Shown here in pieces: positions 23,612 through 36,760 of a stretch of DNA of 64,000 nt (position 1 is the first letter of the stretch; every line of letters begins with the position of its first letter). Origin of the DNA: Protula sp. h YS-2021 (Eukaryota > Annelida > Polychaeta > Sabellida > Serpulidae); assembly GCA_949752745.1 (NCBI GenBank), contig OX457033.1, forward strand, positions 17,591,907 to 17,655,906, written 5' to 3'. The notes below the pieces were generated by a model. The model was not told where the DNA came from. It worked only from the letters and a program-made list of their open reading frames with translations, and did not search any database. The position numbers and the translations under genes were made by a program.

Positions 23612-24095
23612 TCTCCCACGTATAGCCGAGATTGGCATTATGTCGGCTTTACGTGGGATGTGGGACGTGGGACGTCCTACATCGGATACACGTGGACTAC
23701 ATGTGGGATGTCCCATTTACACTTTGTGCCACGCAATGCCTACGCATAGCCGACATGGGACAGCCCACGTACAGCCCAAGTGGTACAGCCAACATCGGCT
23801 ATACGTCGGCATCAAGAAGGATGTCCCACGGTGGGACATGCCCTCTTTTTCCCACGTATAACCTTCGTGGGACAGCCCATGTGTAGCCCACATCGGCTGT
23901 CATACGTCGGCTTCAAGTGGGCATTATGTAGGATGTCCCACCGTACTACGCCTCCTCTTACTCCCACGTATAACCTTCGTGGGACAGCCCATGTGTAGTC
24001 CACATGGGCTGTCATACATCGGCTCCAAGTGGGCATTATGTGGGATGTCCCACTGTCGGATGACCCCTCTTACTCCCACGTATACCCAACGTTTT
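23612..24095. repeat. Palindromic CCCACGT/ACGTGGG repeat cluster
   Basis: Overlapping inverted motifs (CCCACGTATAACCTTCGTGG, GGGACAGCCCATGTGTAG, CATACGTCGGCTTCAAGTGG) with a ~112-bp tandem period (23851 and 23963). The same motif family lies inside element E and directly abuts its second copy. Frames of about 75 aa on both strands are by-products of the repeat. Confidence 0.7.
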
Positions 24096-24115
24096 GCACT
24101 GGAGCATTATGAAAA

Positions 24116-25583
24116 ACCAATATTATTTGATGTTGTGTTTTGAACCGTCATAGAAAACTATATAAACTAAATACCATTTTTTGACAAATTCAGATACTAT
24201 TTATGATTTTAATATATAACTGCAAAATCTAATGTTGAATTTAGACATCATTCATTTGATTTTAAATATTTTTATTATGTTAGAAAATCTAAGTGATATT
24301 CCATATAAGCAAAGGCCCAGTATAAAAGTAGAACACAACGCTTTTTGTTAAACAAATACCTATAAAAGTAAACAGTAAAGAGTTAACAAAGTGGACAATG
24401 TAAAAAATAAACTGCTGAGGACGAGAAGCTTTTAGTGGAAGAATAACATTGATTATTACACGGATCGCCCGAGGTGTAGAGGTAAGGTCGACGCGTAGGA
24501 TGCTAGAGGTTACAGGTTCAAACCCAGGTAAGTACGATTCGTCAGTTGTTAAGCAAAATCAAGATGGTGGGTTGTAGTGTAGTTTGAAAGATTACTGGTC
24601 AGTCAATGGTTAAATTAATGGTCAGGCGAGATGTTGAACGGGATGTTACGAATTGTTGCAAATTTATTTTGGAACATTGGCTGTTCCAAGCATAGCCAAC
24701 GTGGGAAACCCCAGTTGGGCTATACGTCGGAACGTGGTTCAAAATCGCCAAACGCCCACGTAATTTCGTGGTACATCCCATCTAAAACCTACGTTGGCTA
24801 TATGTAGGCTGTTCCATGTATTGCCAACGTAGGACAGCCTATGTATAGCCAAGGTCGGACAGCCAACGTGGGGTATACGTCGGAACGTGTTTCAAAATCG
24901 CCAAGCGCCCACGTTATTATATGGGACAACCCACGAAAAGCACACGTATTGCCGACGTGGACTATTTGTGGGGGTGCTAACTGGGCCGTTGTCTGTATGT
25001 ATGTAAACTTTACTTACGAGGCAAAGAACATTCAAATTGAATAGCACATCTTCGCCTACATTCGTCAGTGGCTTGTACCTATCACTATTGGGCTCTCGGT
25101 CGTCCGTTTTGTGTGCATTGAAACAATTTTTTAAACATTATTCCTTCTACATTTTGGTCTAATTGCTTAGATATTTGGCAGCAATGCTCCCTAGCTATTC
25201 ACTACATGGCTTGTTTTGCTTTTTTTCTTTTGTTGTTTGGGTTAGTCGTGGTTGCATTACTCTCGATATATCCTGTGTAGCTGTAAAAATGTTCCGATCC
25301 GCCTAAAAACTGTATATTTTTGAAATTATTTTGAATCTCTTTTAAAGTGTTACTGCTGTTACATTTTTAATCGGATTCCTAACACATTTGGTGCGTTGTT
25401 TCATAAATCAAACTAATGGTAAATATAATACAGGCAGCTAGATAGCTTTATTATATTCCAACACTCAGCGCTTTTTGCTATGGTGGGTTCCACTCCTTCA
25501 GAGTGCTTGCATGGCGATTTTTTATGCAACGAACAGGCGCTCTCCGGTGGTAGGACAGCGCTCGTTCACTGTGCTCATTTCTG
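24116..25583. mobile_element. 1.47-kb dispersed element E, copy 2
   Basis: Near-identical to 15828-17294. Box B GGTTCAAACCC is at 24515-24525. This copy has the palindromic cluster 23612-24095 immediately to its left, which the first copy lacks, so the cluster is probably a separate insertion. Confidence 0.75.
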
Positions 25584-28500
25584 TCATATGCAATATATAT
25601 TTTTTATATACTCTATATATATTCCACAATTTAGGCAGAGAAAATTTGTTCGAATGTTCCTTGGAAGTTTGCCTTTCGAAAATTACTATTTTTGGGTATT
25701 CTGCAAAATGGCCAATTGACGGCATTTTAAATCTTTTTGTTCTGCAAATGCGTTGCCAGGTGTGGTTTGACTCGATATATTCGATCTTTTAGAATATTAC
25801 TCTTTGTATAATGTTTTCTTTAACATTTTTTGCCCACCTCAAAAAGTTTGCCTCATGCCGCCGTTTGAATGTTTTCGGATCAAGTTCTTCAAAATAGTTC
25901 TTCTGTCAGTAATTTTAGTCAGATTGCTTTCATTTTAGGCATAGTCTGCATTTGGGGCATTTGAATTTACTTTTTTGAGATTAGGCAAAAGTCAGATTTT
26001 GAAAAATTTTCAGCTAATGGTTTTCAAACTATGACTACCACTTTTTGGCGTCTATACAAGCCTTTTGATACTTCATTCACTAGACTTCTGCTGGTAACAA
26101 TGTTCCTTGACATTTTTGTCATTAGTATGTAGGACTTCTCATGATACCGCTTCTGTCCAGTGAGGAAATTTTAGTGGTCGTTGTTTAACATTTTACTGGC
26201 AATATGTTGTATCTTAATATTTATCAGTGTCGTTTATTGCACAAGAAATCGCTATGTAAGCACTCAGTGGGAGTTGAACCCACAATAGCAAACAGCAAAA
26301 AATACTGACCAAAACATACATCTATGACCCTTTTCAATTTCTTTACCATCTTTAATATTACGCCAATTGTTTTTTAAATATCGCCAAAAAGGCACTTTTA
26401 AAGAAAATACTATTTGAAGAGCATTCTTCTAAAAGTTGGAAGAAATCCAAGCAATACCAGAGGAGATGCCGCATTTTAAAAATGTGAATAGATTTTGTTT
26501 GCAAATCATATAACGAAGAGGTTATGGGAATTACCTTAGTATTATTATAGCTAGACCGGGTTCGAAAAATCTAATATTGCGCCTCTTAGTTGTCTATAAA
26601 TATTTTTCAATTACACCATTGCTCTCAGTGACACTTTTCCAATATTTTACAGCTGTATAATCTCGCCCACATTAAATAGGGGCACTGGTTATAAGATGCC
26701 CTCACCATTCTTGTTGCTGTCTTCTATGACTTAGACATAGCACTACATTTGCCTCTGTCATTTTTGATCATGTAAAAATTCACAGCGAGGACTAAATCCG
26801 CATTTGGTTTGTGGTAGCACTTTGTAGGTCAAGATGGAGTCGGCGTTCTAATACCAGATAAATAGAATATAACTACTGTTAATACAATGCACTACGCGTT
26901 CTATTTGGTACATGTTGTGACCCTGATTATTAGGGTCACTTGCCATTAAAGTTAAAAGTTTGCAAATTCAAAAAGAAGGGCATTTATTAGAATTTCTATT
27001 TTATGTGGAAACTGAGAAGTAGTCCTGATTGACCCATAGCCCACTGGGTGGAAAAGAGAGTCACCCGGGATTAAAGACGATTAAATCTACACACATAGGA
27101 AGTGATAAGAAAATGGTACAGCAACATCCTGTGCTTTAAATGGAAAACGATTGTCTAGTTCCAGGTGACTTTCCCTCCACACAATCCGGGTAGGACAGGT
27201 GGCTGGACTTAGGTCACTCAGGATGTACCTGGACTAGGGTCACGAGGAGCTAATGGGTTTGAGCTTTTGTGTTTATTTTGAACTGTTGCAGTTTTGTTGG
27301 TGCAGTCCACAGTTCAAAGACGGATTGAGTACCGTTGTCTTCATTAGTGCTATTTTGCGCAAAATCCCTAGTGGATCTGCGGAATAAAAGGTGAAAGGTG
27401 TCACTCACCACAGTCCGAACCAGAGGTTAATGCCTTTATAAATATCAGTAGCACTTAGAGTTGATTTGATGTTTTGCTGGTTTATTCAGTTGTCCGGGTT
27501 ATAATGGCGAAATTTGTCCGCTGGACATTGCATAAATAATTAGCCGTGAAGTAATTGACCAATTTTAATCAGTTTTCTACATTAAAAATTATTACACAAG
27601 CTTGGTATGTCATAATTTTAAATTTTTGCTTCTAAACCTCAAAATATTAATTCTAATTCTATAGCCTTTGAATAATCGCGCCATTTGTACATTTGAGCAA
27701 GCTTAATGCTTCAGAGATTTGATACTCAATTTATGGTTCACTAGTTGCAGAACTGGATTGACCAGTGAAATGATATAAAATGTATTATTTAGGCGATAAT
27801 GGAATTTTATTAATATGTCCATGCAGAAAGGCAATTCCCAATTAAGTCGTGTTTTTTTTGCATTCTTTTTTGGTTACCATTCGCAAACTTACGTAAAGTA
27901 AAAGACAAAAGGGTCTTTATAGAGTTTCTTTTAAAACTTGCATCAAGGCAATGAAATTGTTAAAGAATCTATTTACTAACTTTCCCCGTAAATTCCTTTT
28001 ATTTGCCAAGCAAAAGAAAAAATAGTAATGAAATTAAAATTTTTAATTATCAATGCTTAAGTTTTTGATGATTTAGAGAATTTCTTGTGGAAATGAGGCA
28101 CAAAAATGCCCATAATTTGTATAATATTTATAAATTAGGAATTTATTCTTGTCACACTTCTGAAGGTTTAATCTAGTAAAATCTTTACCGTGTTAGCATC
28201 TTTTACATGTAAAATATTATAGAATAATTGGATGCAAAAGCAGCTCTTAAGAAGTCATTAACATTCGAACTCAATCCTGATTCATCCTGAGGGTTTATTT
28301 TCAGAATACAGCAAAGGCAGCAGTTCCACTTAACAACAAAATATTATATTTGACGTAAAATGCAATTAAAGCAAAGCTTTATACACGACTGTTAAAATTT
28401 TTAAGAGATATAAAAAATGTTGCAACAGCAGACTAGTTGCTATGACATTGCACTATTGAAGCATAATGTCCTGTAAGGAGGTTTACGTTCATGTCACATA

Positions 28501-31500
28501 TTGAAAAGTTATTTTAAAGGGTTGGATAAGGTTGCTTAAGTCATTATAACACCGTTAAAATACTAATTAGAACGCTCTTGTTTGGCTTTGTATCATAATG
28601 GACTGAATGTGCCATGCTATGACTTCAAATGGTGCTGCTACTTGTACTTTGATTTGAATTAGAAGAGATGTAGTCTTGTGAAGTTAAACTTTCAATTAAA
28701 AAACAAAGGTGCCATACATCATTTTACGTAACAATAAAATAGAGGTTGTAAACATGCCACATAAAATCCATGTTGACACATAATGAATACGTTTGGGTTT
28801 ATTATGAAATCAGAATTATTATTTCAAACATCTGAATTCATTGCAATGTACTAATATGTCATAACCCAAATTATCTAAAACAAAAGTCCTGTAGTCCGGC
28901 AGGGTTTATCGTGAAAAATATTAGTGCTACATTATTTTTTACATGTAAGCCAAGTCAAATTGACAATAAATAGTTATCATTTTCCGGCTAGAACAAGGTT
29001 AATGGATAATCTACAATTAGAGCATTGTGTTGTGGAAGAACCAAAAGAATTTTTTCTTGGCTAATCCTACCCATAATGTTGGTACTAGACATTCTCACTT
29101 ACTTATCCCCAAGAAAAAGGTACAGGCAACTTAAAACTAAAACAGTTCTGTTTGATACACATGATATACACATGCATTAAAAGATAGGAAAACACTAAAC
29201 GCCTTGGAACAGTCTGCCATTGATGTTTAATAAACCTTGCAAATCTCTTTGTAGCACCATACTGCTACATTTTTAGTAAAGCATGGTACCTAGTCTGCAG
29301 TACTTGTGGTGTATTTTGTCGATGGTGTATTTTTCTCGGCCACATCGCATTATAACTTTAAAAGTGTTCTTGTGTTAAAATGTTTTTAAAAAGTATTCTT
29401 AAGGCCAGCTACTAATTTTCGAAATTGATGAAATGAATTTAGAGGGTCTCCGTTGCACAACATACTCTGCAATAAAATGTGTTTTGGATCGTAAATTATC
29501 GGAATGACAGGGAATCGCAACCAGTTATTGCAGGTTGGCTATTTGTTTTAAAAGCTCTCAATTAATCATGTCTTCAGAGAGTCTATCGAGCGTTCAGTTC
29601 AAATAAATTTAACGGCATATAATGTCTGCATACGGCGATAATTCGTATTTGCAATCCAGGTTGACCAGTATACATCAACTGCAATTGATCTTTCACTTTA
29701 ATCAAGCTTAAATTGGGAATAAATGATAAAATATGATATTGGAAAAATGAAGATCGGGGCTTTATACTACCTGTGAAAAACTGAGAGGCAGAACATTGAC
29801 TAGACAGTGCGTGGGGAGGGTTTCAGCCTGCGTTACCAAAAAAAGTTCATAGAAAAAAAAGCAATAGAGAACAAGAGACGGTTATTAAGTGTAATATCTC
29901 CTTTCAATGCGCAGCCTGGAAGATGGAAAATTTTCTAGGCAATTCTAATACAATTTTACTGTTAAATAACTTGAAATTGAAAGAGTTAATCTCGTGACGA
30001 TTTTTGTACTTCAATCGCAGCATGTTGGTTGTCTTCTTTTGAGATATGTTGATATTTTTACAAGGTCAGTTATGTGTATTAGTCTTTATGCCACCAGGAA
30101 TGAGTGCAAATAAAAAATAATAGACCATGCAACTCTATCCCATCGATAACAATATAAGACTGCATTTATCGTAAAAGAATCTTTCTTGAAAATAGGTGTT
30201 ATCTTTGACTCTGCCAAGAATCACCAATTACTTGCAGTGATGAAACATAAGAACTGGTATGAAGAAAAAATGAACAGTATCTTGCACTTTATCATTTACA
30301 GCTTCAAAACAATTGATACGTGCCGTGACCTTGATTCTACTTGTTTCTTTTTGCGGATAACGTTGTGTACTTCTTAGAAAAATACATTATCAGTAAGTTG
30401 AATAGCACGGTTTGTATGTTGTATTGGCAATCTGCATTATTAAAACACTAGAATCGTGTACCCACATATCTGCAATGGGCGAATTTCCCATAAAAACGGG
30501 TAATTCTTAGAAGAATTTTGTCGCATCGAGGTACGAAAAGGAAGTTTAAAACTCCATATGAAATACTCCTTAAAACATCCCCAAGAAAATTCCCCTGTAT
30601 GCAACGCCACAGTTAATAAAATTTAACACCTAACTAACTGAATGACACTTTTCATTAAAATGCCAACCAAAATAGCAATATAATACTTACAAATTTGCAA
30701 TTCTTCTGCATTGATTGCTCTTTATGCACAATTACAATTTTGTTTTCAACTGTAAGTGTAATATAAAAAATGAAATTCTCATCTTCGAAAAGAATTATAA
30801 TTGCAATAATTCTAAATGAACTGTACTTTTATAACAGATATAGACTTTTGCTCGTAGTAATTTAAGGTTAAGAAAAACAGAGCGACAACCTCGAAACTTT
30901 TAGTGTTACATGGAAAGAATTTTGGAAGCTCAGTGGCATGCATTAAAGTTAAGAATGTTCAGTATATTTCCTGGATTATTATTTATGTTTAGAAAAAAAT
31001 CACTTTAATTAAAAACTGTAGTGAGAGGAGTATTCCAGATGATTGTTCTGAAAGTCCTCTTGTAGGGGTAATTTGTTTCAGGATTTTATTGCGAGTACTT
31101 ATCCTGAGGGTGTTTCAGGAAATTTATTTTTACATATAGATAACAATTTGCGAATAAATTGTACTTTTTTGTTTAATATGTAAATCAAATGGCCTATTTT
31201 TATTAATAAACACTGTTGTGCAAATAATTTATCCATAAAATATTAAATGTTTTGTTCTGGGATATTTCACCGGCTTGTGAAACCTATACTATGTTCGTTG
31301 TACTATGTACTATGTTCTTTCCGTTTTTGAATATTATAACCATAACTTGAGTAACACCAAATCTAAGTAGTAAACACAAAGTACAGCTGCTTAGCAAATG
31401 TATCTATTGCATTTTTTTTGAAAAAATATAATCATTTTCAAATAATTTGAAACTTGATGTTGCCTCAATAGGGATATTATGTAGTGTGCCTAATATTTAA

Positions 31501-31990
31501 CAGAAAACCACCAATAAAGAATTATAACATTAGGCTTTATACAAAAGACCATAACAGCTCTTATACGTAAATCATATAAAAACCGAAGTAAGTGTTAAGA
31601 TTATTGCGAATAATAACTGACAATATATCTAAACAAATGGATTTGTAACTTTGGAGAAATTTTTCCAGAAATTCGATGCTCTGCCACAAAAAGCAGGTAG
31701 ATTTGTCATTTCATATGTCATCAGTTTTTAGAATTACACTTTATTGTTAATATAACTGTGATATAAAAAGCAAAAAGGAACTTTCTAAAACAAAACTTAA
31801 TATTGCTGCCCATACTATAAAAATACCATTTATTATAAAATGATACTGATAATATTACATTGACAATGAAATTTATCCTCAAAGAATTGCTGAAATGATA
31901 AAAAGTAAAGTTTTCTTTGGCATGTCACATTATATACGATAAGAGGGGTGGGCTAGAATACAACATAAACATAACAGCGATATAACTCGT
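25584..31990. other. AT-rich intergenic part of unit 1
   Basis: No coding exon found. From about 27.5 kb onward it is collinear with 35.8-41.3 kb. Since that partner segment holds exon 1 of the acyl-CoA-binding gene, a decayed copy of that exon might be expected near 29.7 kb, but I could not find one. Confidence 0.45.
26267..26283 (-). other. tRNA T-arm-like motif (SINE relic)
   Basis: On the - strand GTGGGTTCAACTCCCAC forms a perfect 5-bp stem with a 7-base TTCAACT loop, as in a tRNA T-arm with box B. No convincing D-arm or acceptor stem is seen at the right distance, so it is most likely a tRNA-derived repeat remnant. Confidence 0.35.
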
Positions 31991-32308
31991 ACTCGGTCGA
32001 TGCTATGCATTGATGTCGACATCAATGCGACACTGAAGGAAGATGGAGAAGGGAGTGGGCAAGGCTATAACTGTGGTGGGCAAAAAGAACATGATATATA
32101 TACTTGCCTGTGGAATTTTCGAAACGGCCCCAAACAACAAAACAAGCCTCTTTTTATACCAATGCTCAGCGAGATATTTTATAGCAGGCTTAGCGAGGTA
32201 TTCTGCTCTCTTTTAAAGTGCTGCTATCAGCGTGAGCAAAGCATAACAGTATTTTCGTGGAATACATCCTCACACGTAAATACTGATCGTAAATTTAAAA
32301 TACACAGA

Positions 32309-33123
32309 ATGAACTTTATTCAGACTGAAATAGCGTTTGCTTTCGTGGTATTTGGAATTGGAAATGGTCAAGCAGGTGCCAAAAACAACGCTTCTGGTGC
32401 GCTAGGCGTGAATTACGTGCAGTGGGGAAGGCTTTCCTGTCCCACCACGGCTGAGATAATTTATGGCGGTAAGTTAAAATAACACCTCAACAAGATATCA
32501 AAGTTCAACATGTCAAAATAGTTTTACTCATATTTTTTTATTTAGATAAACGAAATTGTACTCTGTTCAGTAATATTAGAATTTATGTTGAGCTATTATT
32601 TATAGAAGTGTATTTTTGAAAATAATTTAATCACGATCAATAATTTACAGGATACGTGGGTAAATCACACTACGCACAAGGCGGAGGAGTCAACTACCTA
32701 TGTCTTCCCAGGGATCCGGAATTCCCAGTGGAGGCCGCGGCCAACTACCAGTCCCGTTCATTTATCTATGGCACTGAGTACGAGCAGAACGGTTCGCCCA
32801 TGCTAGAATCCAGTCTCAACGATAACGATGTCCCATGTGCCGTGTGCGAAGCAAGCGGCCACAACCAGGTGCTCATGGTACCCGCTAAGGTAACATGCCC
32901 CTCGGGCTGGAGCAAGGAGTACCAGGGCCTGCTCATGTCGCAGCACCAGAATCAGCACGGCTCCGACTTCATCTGTGTGGCCGACGGAATGGAAAGCCTT
33001 GACGGTGGTGCCTCTAGCCTCGATGGCGCTCTTCTGTATGTGGTGGAGGTTGTCTGCGGCCCGCTTCCCTGCCCGCCATACATCAACGGCTACGAGCTCA
33101 CTTGCGTCGTATGTACCAAGTAG
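32309..33123 (+). CDS. Secreted short-chain-collagen-C4-like domain protein, copy 2
   Basis: Two coding exons, 32309-32468 and 32651-33123 (TAG), giving 210 aa. The domain matches copy 1 closely: NYVQWGRLSCPTTAE, GGGVNYLCLPRDPEF, NDNDVPCAVCEAS, CPSGWSKEYQGLLMS, GSDFICVADGMES and ELTCVVCTK. The difference is at the N-terminus. A deletion has removed the end of exon 1, intron 1 and the start of exon 2. The signal peptide (MNFIQTEIAFAFVVFGIG) now runs straight into NGQAGAKNNASG, with no helical linker. Frame, last-exon length (473 bp) and cysteines are kept, so it looks functional. The upstream ~180 bp (from 32127) is shared with copy 1. An open frame extends back to 32000 but lies in that shared non-coding flank, so the ATG at 32309 is the better start. 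Confidence 0.84.
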
Positions 33124-33384
33124 GCAGCAATTCGTCTGCAATGCACTCACTAAAATATCTATAATAACATGCAATCCAGTGTACGATAAAAGTGAATTTC
33201 TCTTACCGGTGAATTTCTCTTACCGGCGAGGCCATACAAAACAGGCACGGGCCTGGCTGTTCTGTACAATATACTGCAAACATTTAGTTCAACCCATTCT
33301 ACACCACTATCGTATTTATTTATATATTCTGGAAATGCATTCAGTAATGAACTTTTAAACATACTTTTTATATTCAGTTAAAAA

Positions 33385-33470
33385 AGATATTCGAATGATG
33401 TCATATTTTAGAACAGCAAACTGAGTACCTGTATGATGAAGAGTTTGTCAAAAACAATGCTTTTGCCTAC
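33385..33470 (-). pseudogene. Decayed relic of FIRRM exon 14396-14486
   Basis: GATATTCGAATGATGTCATA and following bases align with the exon and flank at 14412-14500, but the frame and acceptor are not kept. Confidence 0.55.
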
Positions 33471-33849
33471 ATGCCAGTTTGTATTGTATTCAAAGAAGTG
33501 GTCCAGATAGGGAAACTTTTCCCATGAATAATCAAATGTCTTTATAAAGGTGATGTGTTATTGCAAATTTTTGTATTCAGCAACTGAAAGCACTAATAAG
33601 AGCACGCTCGTAAACGTTTTTGGCCCTAGAGACCAGGGAATGCTTTGCAAAATTCTGAGCAACCAAATAGAAGCTTCACACTTGTATTCTCCCATTCACA
33701 AAAATCCTTTTTACAGGAAATCTATTTCAATTAATACGAACAACTCAACCCACTGTCAAATATGCTTCCGAGCAATAGTGACATAAAAATTTCATGATAC
33801 ATTGCATTTAAAAATAAACAGCCTATTGAATTCTTGACAATTGCTAAGA

Positions 33850-33945
33850 GTCAAGCCGTCGACAGCAGACTTACACGGGAAAGGCTTGTCACAGCGTGCC
33901 GGTGAGTACCGCCGTTTCGTAAAGAGGATGTTGGGCGAAAAGGAA
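33850..33945 (-). pseudogene. Decayed relic of FIRRM exon 17754-17838
   Basis: CAAGCCGTCGACAGCAGACT...TTGTCACAGCGTGCCGGTGA aligns with the exon's 3' part and flank. The middle of the exon (the ARDLDVKL part) is deleted. It lies outside the FIRRM transcription unit, upstream of its first exon. Confidence 0.65.
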
Positions 33946-35129
33946 AATAAAAAACAGTGACACCTTGCTTCCACTGTGTTACTGGTAATACGTTGAACGC
34001 AGTCCAAGAGAGGAGGGAAGAAAGTTTGGAGATGGGGGTTATTGAAGTGAATACATAAGCAGGTGGGAATATGGTAATCCAGCATACACCACAACTGTTC
34101 ACTAAAACTACTAAATGGGCAGAAGCTTTAAATATGTGACCCAATACAGCCTCTAATTTTAAATTTGTTTAGTTTGAACTGTTGTTTTTAAATGTTTTTA
34201 AATCCCGTATGATATATAGCTGTGTGTTTTTCAGTATTTAGGGTTTTTGAACTGATTTTCTAATCTGTTTATTTTATCTTTTTCTTTTCTTAAATGCATT
34301 TTTTTCCTTTTTATTTGTATATGGGGTAAAATGCGGGCAGTGAGTTTTGCTCTCATAAATTTTAGCTGTTTCTAAGAACGATGTGACAGACACGTCATAG
34401 CTTATATATTACATAAATATATAACTATCAACCGAATTTTGAATAGTACGTGACTACCACCATGTGTACTGTGTTGTAAATTGACGTTTAGAATACCAGA
34501 TATATGCATTAGAAAGTGAGAAAGTTAGTCAGTTCTAATGTACCGACAGTCACGTAACAACGGTCATATCCAAATGACTACCTTCCTGGTGGTGGCCTCA
34601 GGACGAGAGGCTATTGTAGGGACTATAATCAACCACTTACCACCTATATTAGAAAATATCAAATATACAAGAAAAGTAAACATCAGAAAATGATATATTG
34701 GAAATTCACATTATCTTCCTAAAAGGCGAAGTGAAAGTGGTTATGAATGCCTGCTATTTTTGGCCACGCACTAGAATGAATCTATAGCATGCATGGGGGC
34801 TTACTGACACAACCAAGCACGACTTTATTCCCACTTGGTATTGAAAATACCAAATGGGGATGGAATGCCTCGAATTCTTCACCTTTTTTTCTCCCTTTTT
34901 AAAATGCTTTTCTTCTTCTGCCGAATCGGTTTTTATACATCTCCTCTAAGACCGCTGAAGCTAGACCAAGCAAACTTGGCACATGTACGGAAGGTCATCT
35001 GAAGTGGTGCACCTGATAAAAATTTTTGACCTTGTTCATTTACCCATCCAGTTTTTTGGCATTACTCTCAATTCGATTTAAAAACCAAGCAAATCCATTT
35101 GAAGACGGTGGACTTGTATAAATATGTGT

Positions 35130-35240
35130 GTTTTAACAGGAAGTAACGAGCACAACTCATTCACGCAAAGCTCCGGCCCGTTTATGCAATTCCACTTATG
35201 CACTCATTGGAATACTGCATCCACTGCATTCTATGAACTA
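35130..35240 (-). pseudogene. Decayed relic of FIRRM exon 19329-19469
   Basis: Shared blocks ACAGGAAGTAACGAG, CGCAAAGCTCC, CAATTCCACTTATGCACTC and CCACTGCATTCTATGAAC match the live exon. Small deletions break its frame. Confidence 0.72.
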
Positions 35241-36760
35241 TCAAATATCAAATATCTCTAACGATGCTTAAGAAGTGGGTAAGCATCACATCATTCAAAA
35301 CCAGAAACAAAATTAGGACACTGGTTTTTACCAAATTTATCAAAAATAATTAAATTGCAAACAATTTAAACAGAATCAATCAGAACAAACTTTTGCCTCA
35401 CAAATTTTTGCAATTACTGTGTATTTTTATTTTTTTCTAAAATACAGTTTTTAATTACATAAACCGATCATGATAGGTTATTTTGTCGTCACCTTGATTA
35501 TCTGTGCTTAGACGGTTTCCTCCATTTGCTCACGACATCAATAGATTTTGTTCTTTAGCCTTAGCCGACAATTCAGGGCATTATCACCAAACTCAAAAGT
35601 TTTGTTCATTTCACAAACCAAGTTGGGAACCAGGAAAAGATATCAGTCAACTAAACCAAGCCAGCCTTAGCTTATTGATATTTGAAATTATCTTTTCTCT
35701 GAAGAAGAAACCTTACGGATAATAATATATGCAACAATATAATGATACCATTTCAGCTTCCATATTTTACTAGAAGCCCAAACAGTAGTAATGAAGTAAA
35801 CAAGATTCGTGGCCAATTTCAATCAACTGCCTATATTAGAAATAAATTATTATGCATGTCATGATTTTAAATTTTGGCTTTGAAACTTTAAAATTTCAAG
35901 ACAATCAGATGCTTTTACTATATTTAAGCATGATTAATAATTACTCTGTTGGTAGATTTGAATTCGATTCATGCTGTTCTATTTAGTGATATAATGTAAC
36001 ATGTAAAATTTTTGATGTTACCTTGTGGGAAAGTCAACAAAAAATAAAGACAAATGCGTTTTTATAGAGCTTCGCCAAAAAGATAGATATGATAACTTAC
36101 CCAAAGAAAACAAAATTGTTAAAGAAGCTTAATTACTTACTTTCCTGTCACTTACGCTGTTTCTAAATGACAGAGTAAACAAACACACTGTTTACAGAAT
36201 TCAGAGTAGTATAAGGATGGATAAATAAGGCTTAGTGATTTCAGTATAAAATATTTTTTATAGAAAGATTTTAATTGCATCATTACACCTAATTAAGCCA
36301 ATGTGAATTTGCAAAGTTAAACAAACAAGAATAATGGAATCAAAGTTTTGAATCAGTGATGCTTCAGTTTTTTTTAATTTAGAGAATGTATTTTAGGAAC
36401 TAAATAACAAAAGACTGAACATGATAAGTAAAATATTTATAAATAGAAATTATAATTTATGTCTGGCTTCAGGGTTAATCTAATAAATTAAAAACTGTAT
36501 AAGTACTTTTACGTGTAAAATATTGTAGGACAATTGAATGCGAAAGAAGCTGTTGATAAGCATTCAGCAAATTCCATCCTAATCTAAGGACTTATTAATA
36601 GAATACATCAACGCCAGTAATTTCTGTAAGACGCAAGAACTTGGTGCCTGGAATTTTTTTCCATAATTTGGCGAACCACCAAGAAAAATACCAGCTTGGT
36701 AAGTACTAGTCTCCACTCTGCATTTTTCTCCACTTTCTGACAGTAACATTATATCCCTAG

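Larger units (their letters stand above)
11390..31990. repeat. Segmental duplication unit 1
   Basis: Collinear anchors with unit 2 (about 32110-41300) seen by eye: 11394/32127 (upstream of both secreted genes), 14412/33385, 17731/33850, 15430/34444, 18880/35040, 19340/35130, 19810/35265, 27558/35818, 28190/36500, 30030/39350 and 31750/41110. Divergence is large outside the secreted gene, so the event is old. Unit 1 has about 7.5 kb (20.0-27.5 kb) with no partner in unit 2. Confidence 0.7.

Noticed and set aside
23632..24036. Overlapping 72-84-aa frames on both strands
   Set aside because: By-products of the palindromic 112-bp repeat.
32000..32308. N-terminal extension of secreted gene copy 2
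   Set aside because: The extended frame lies in sequence shared with the non-coding flank of copy 1, and a good signal peptide starts at 32309.
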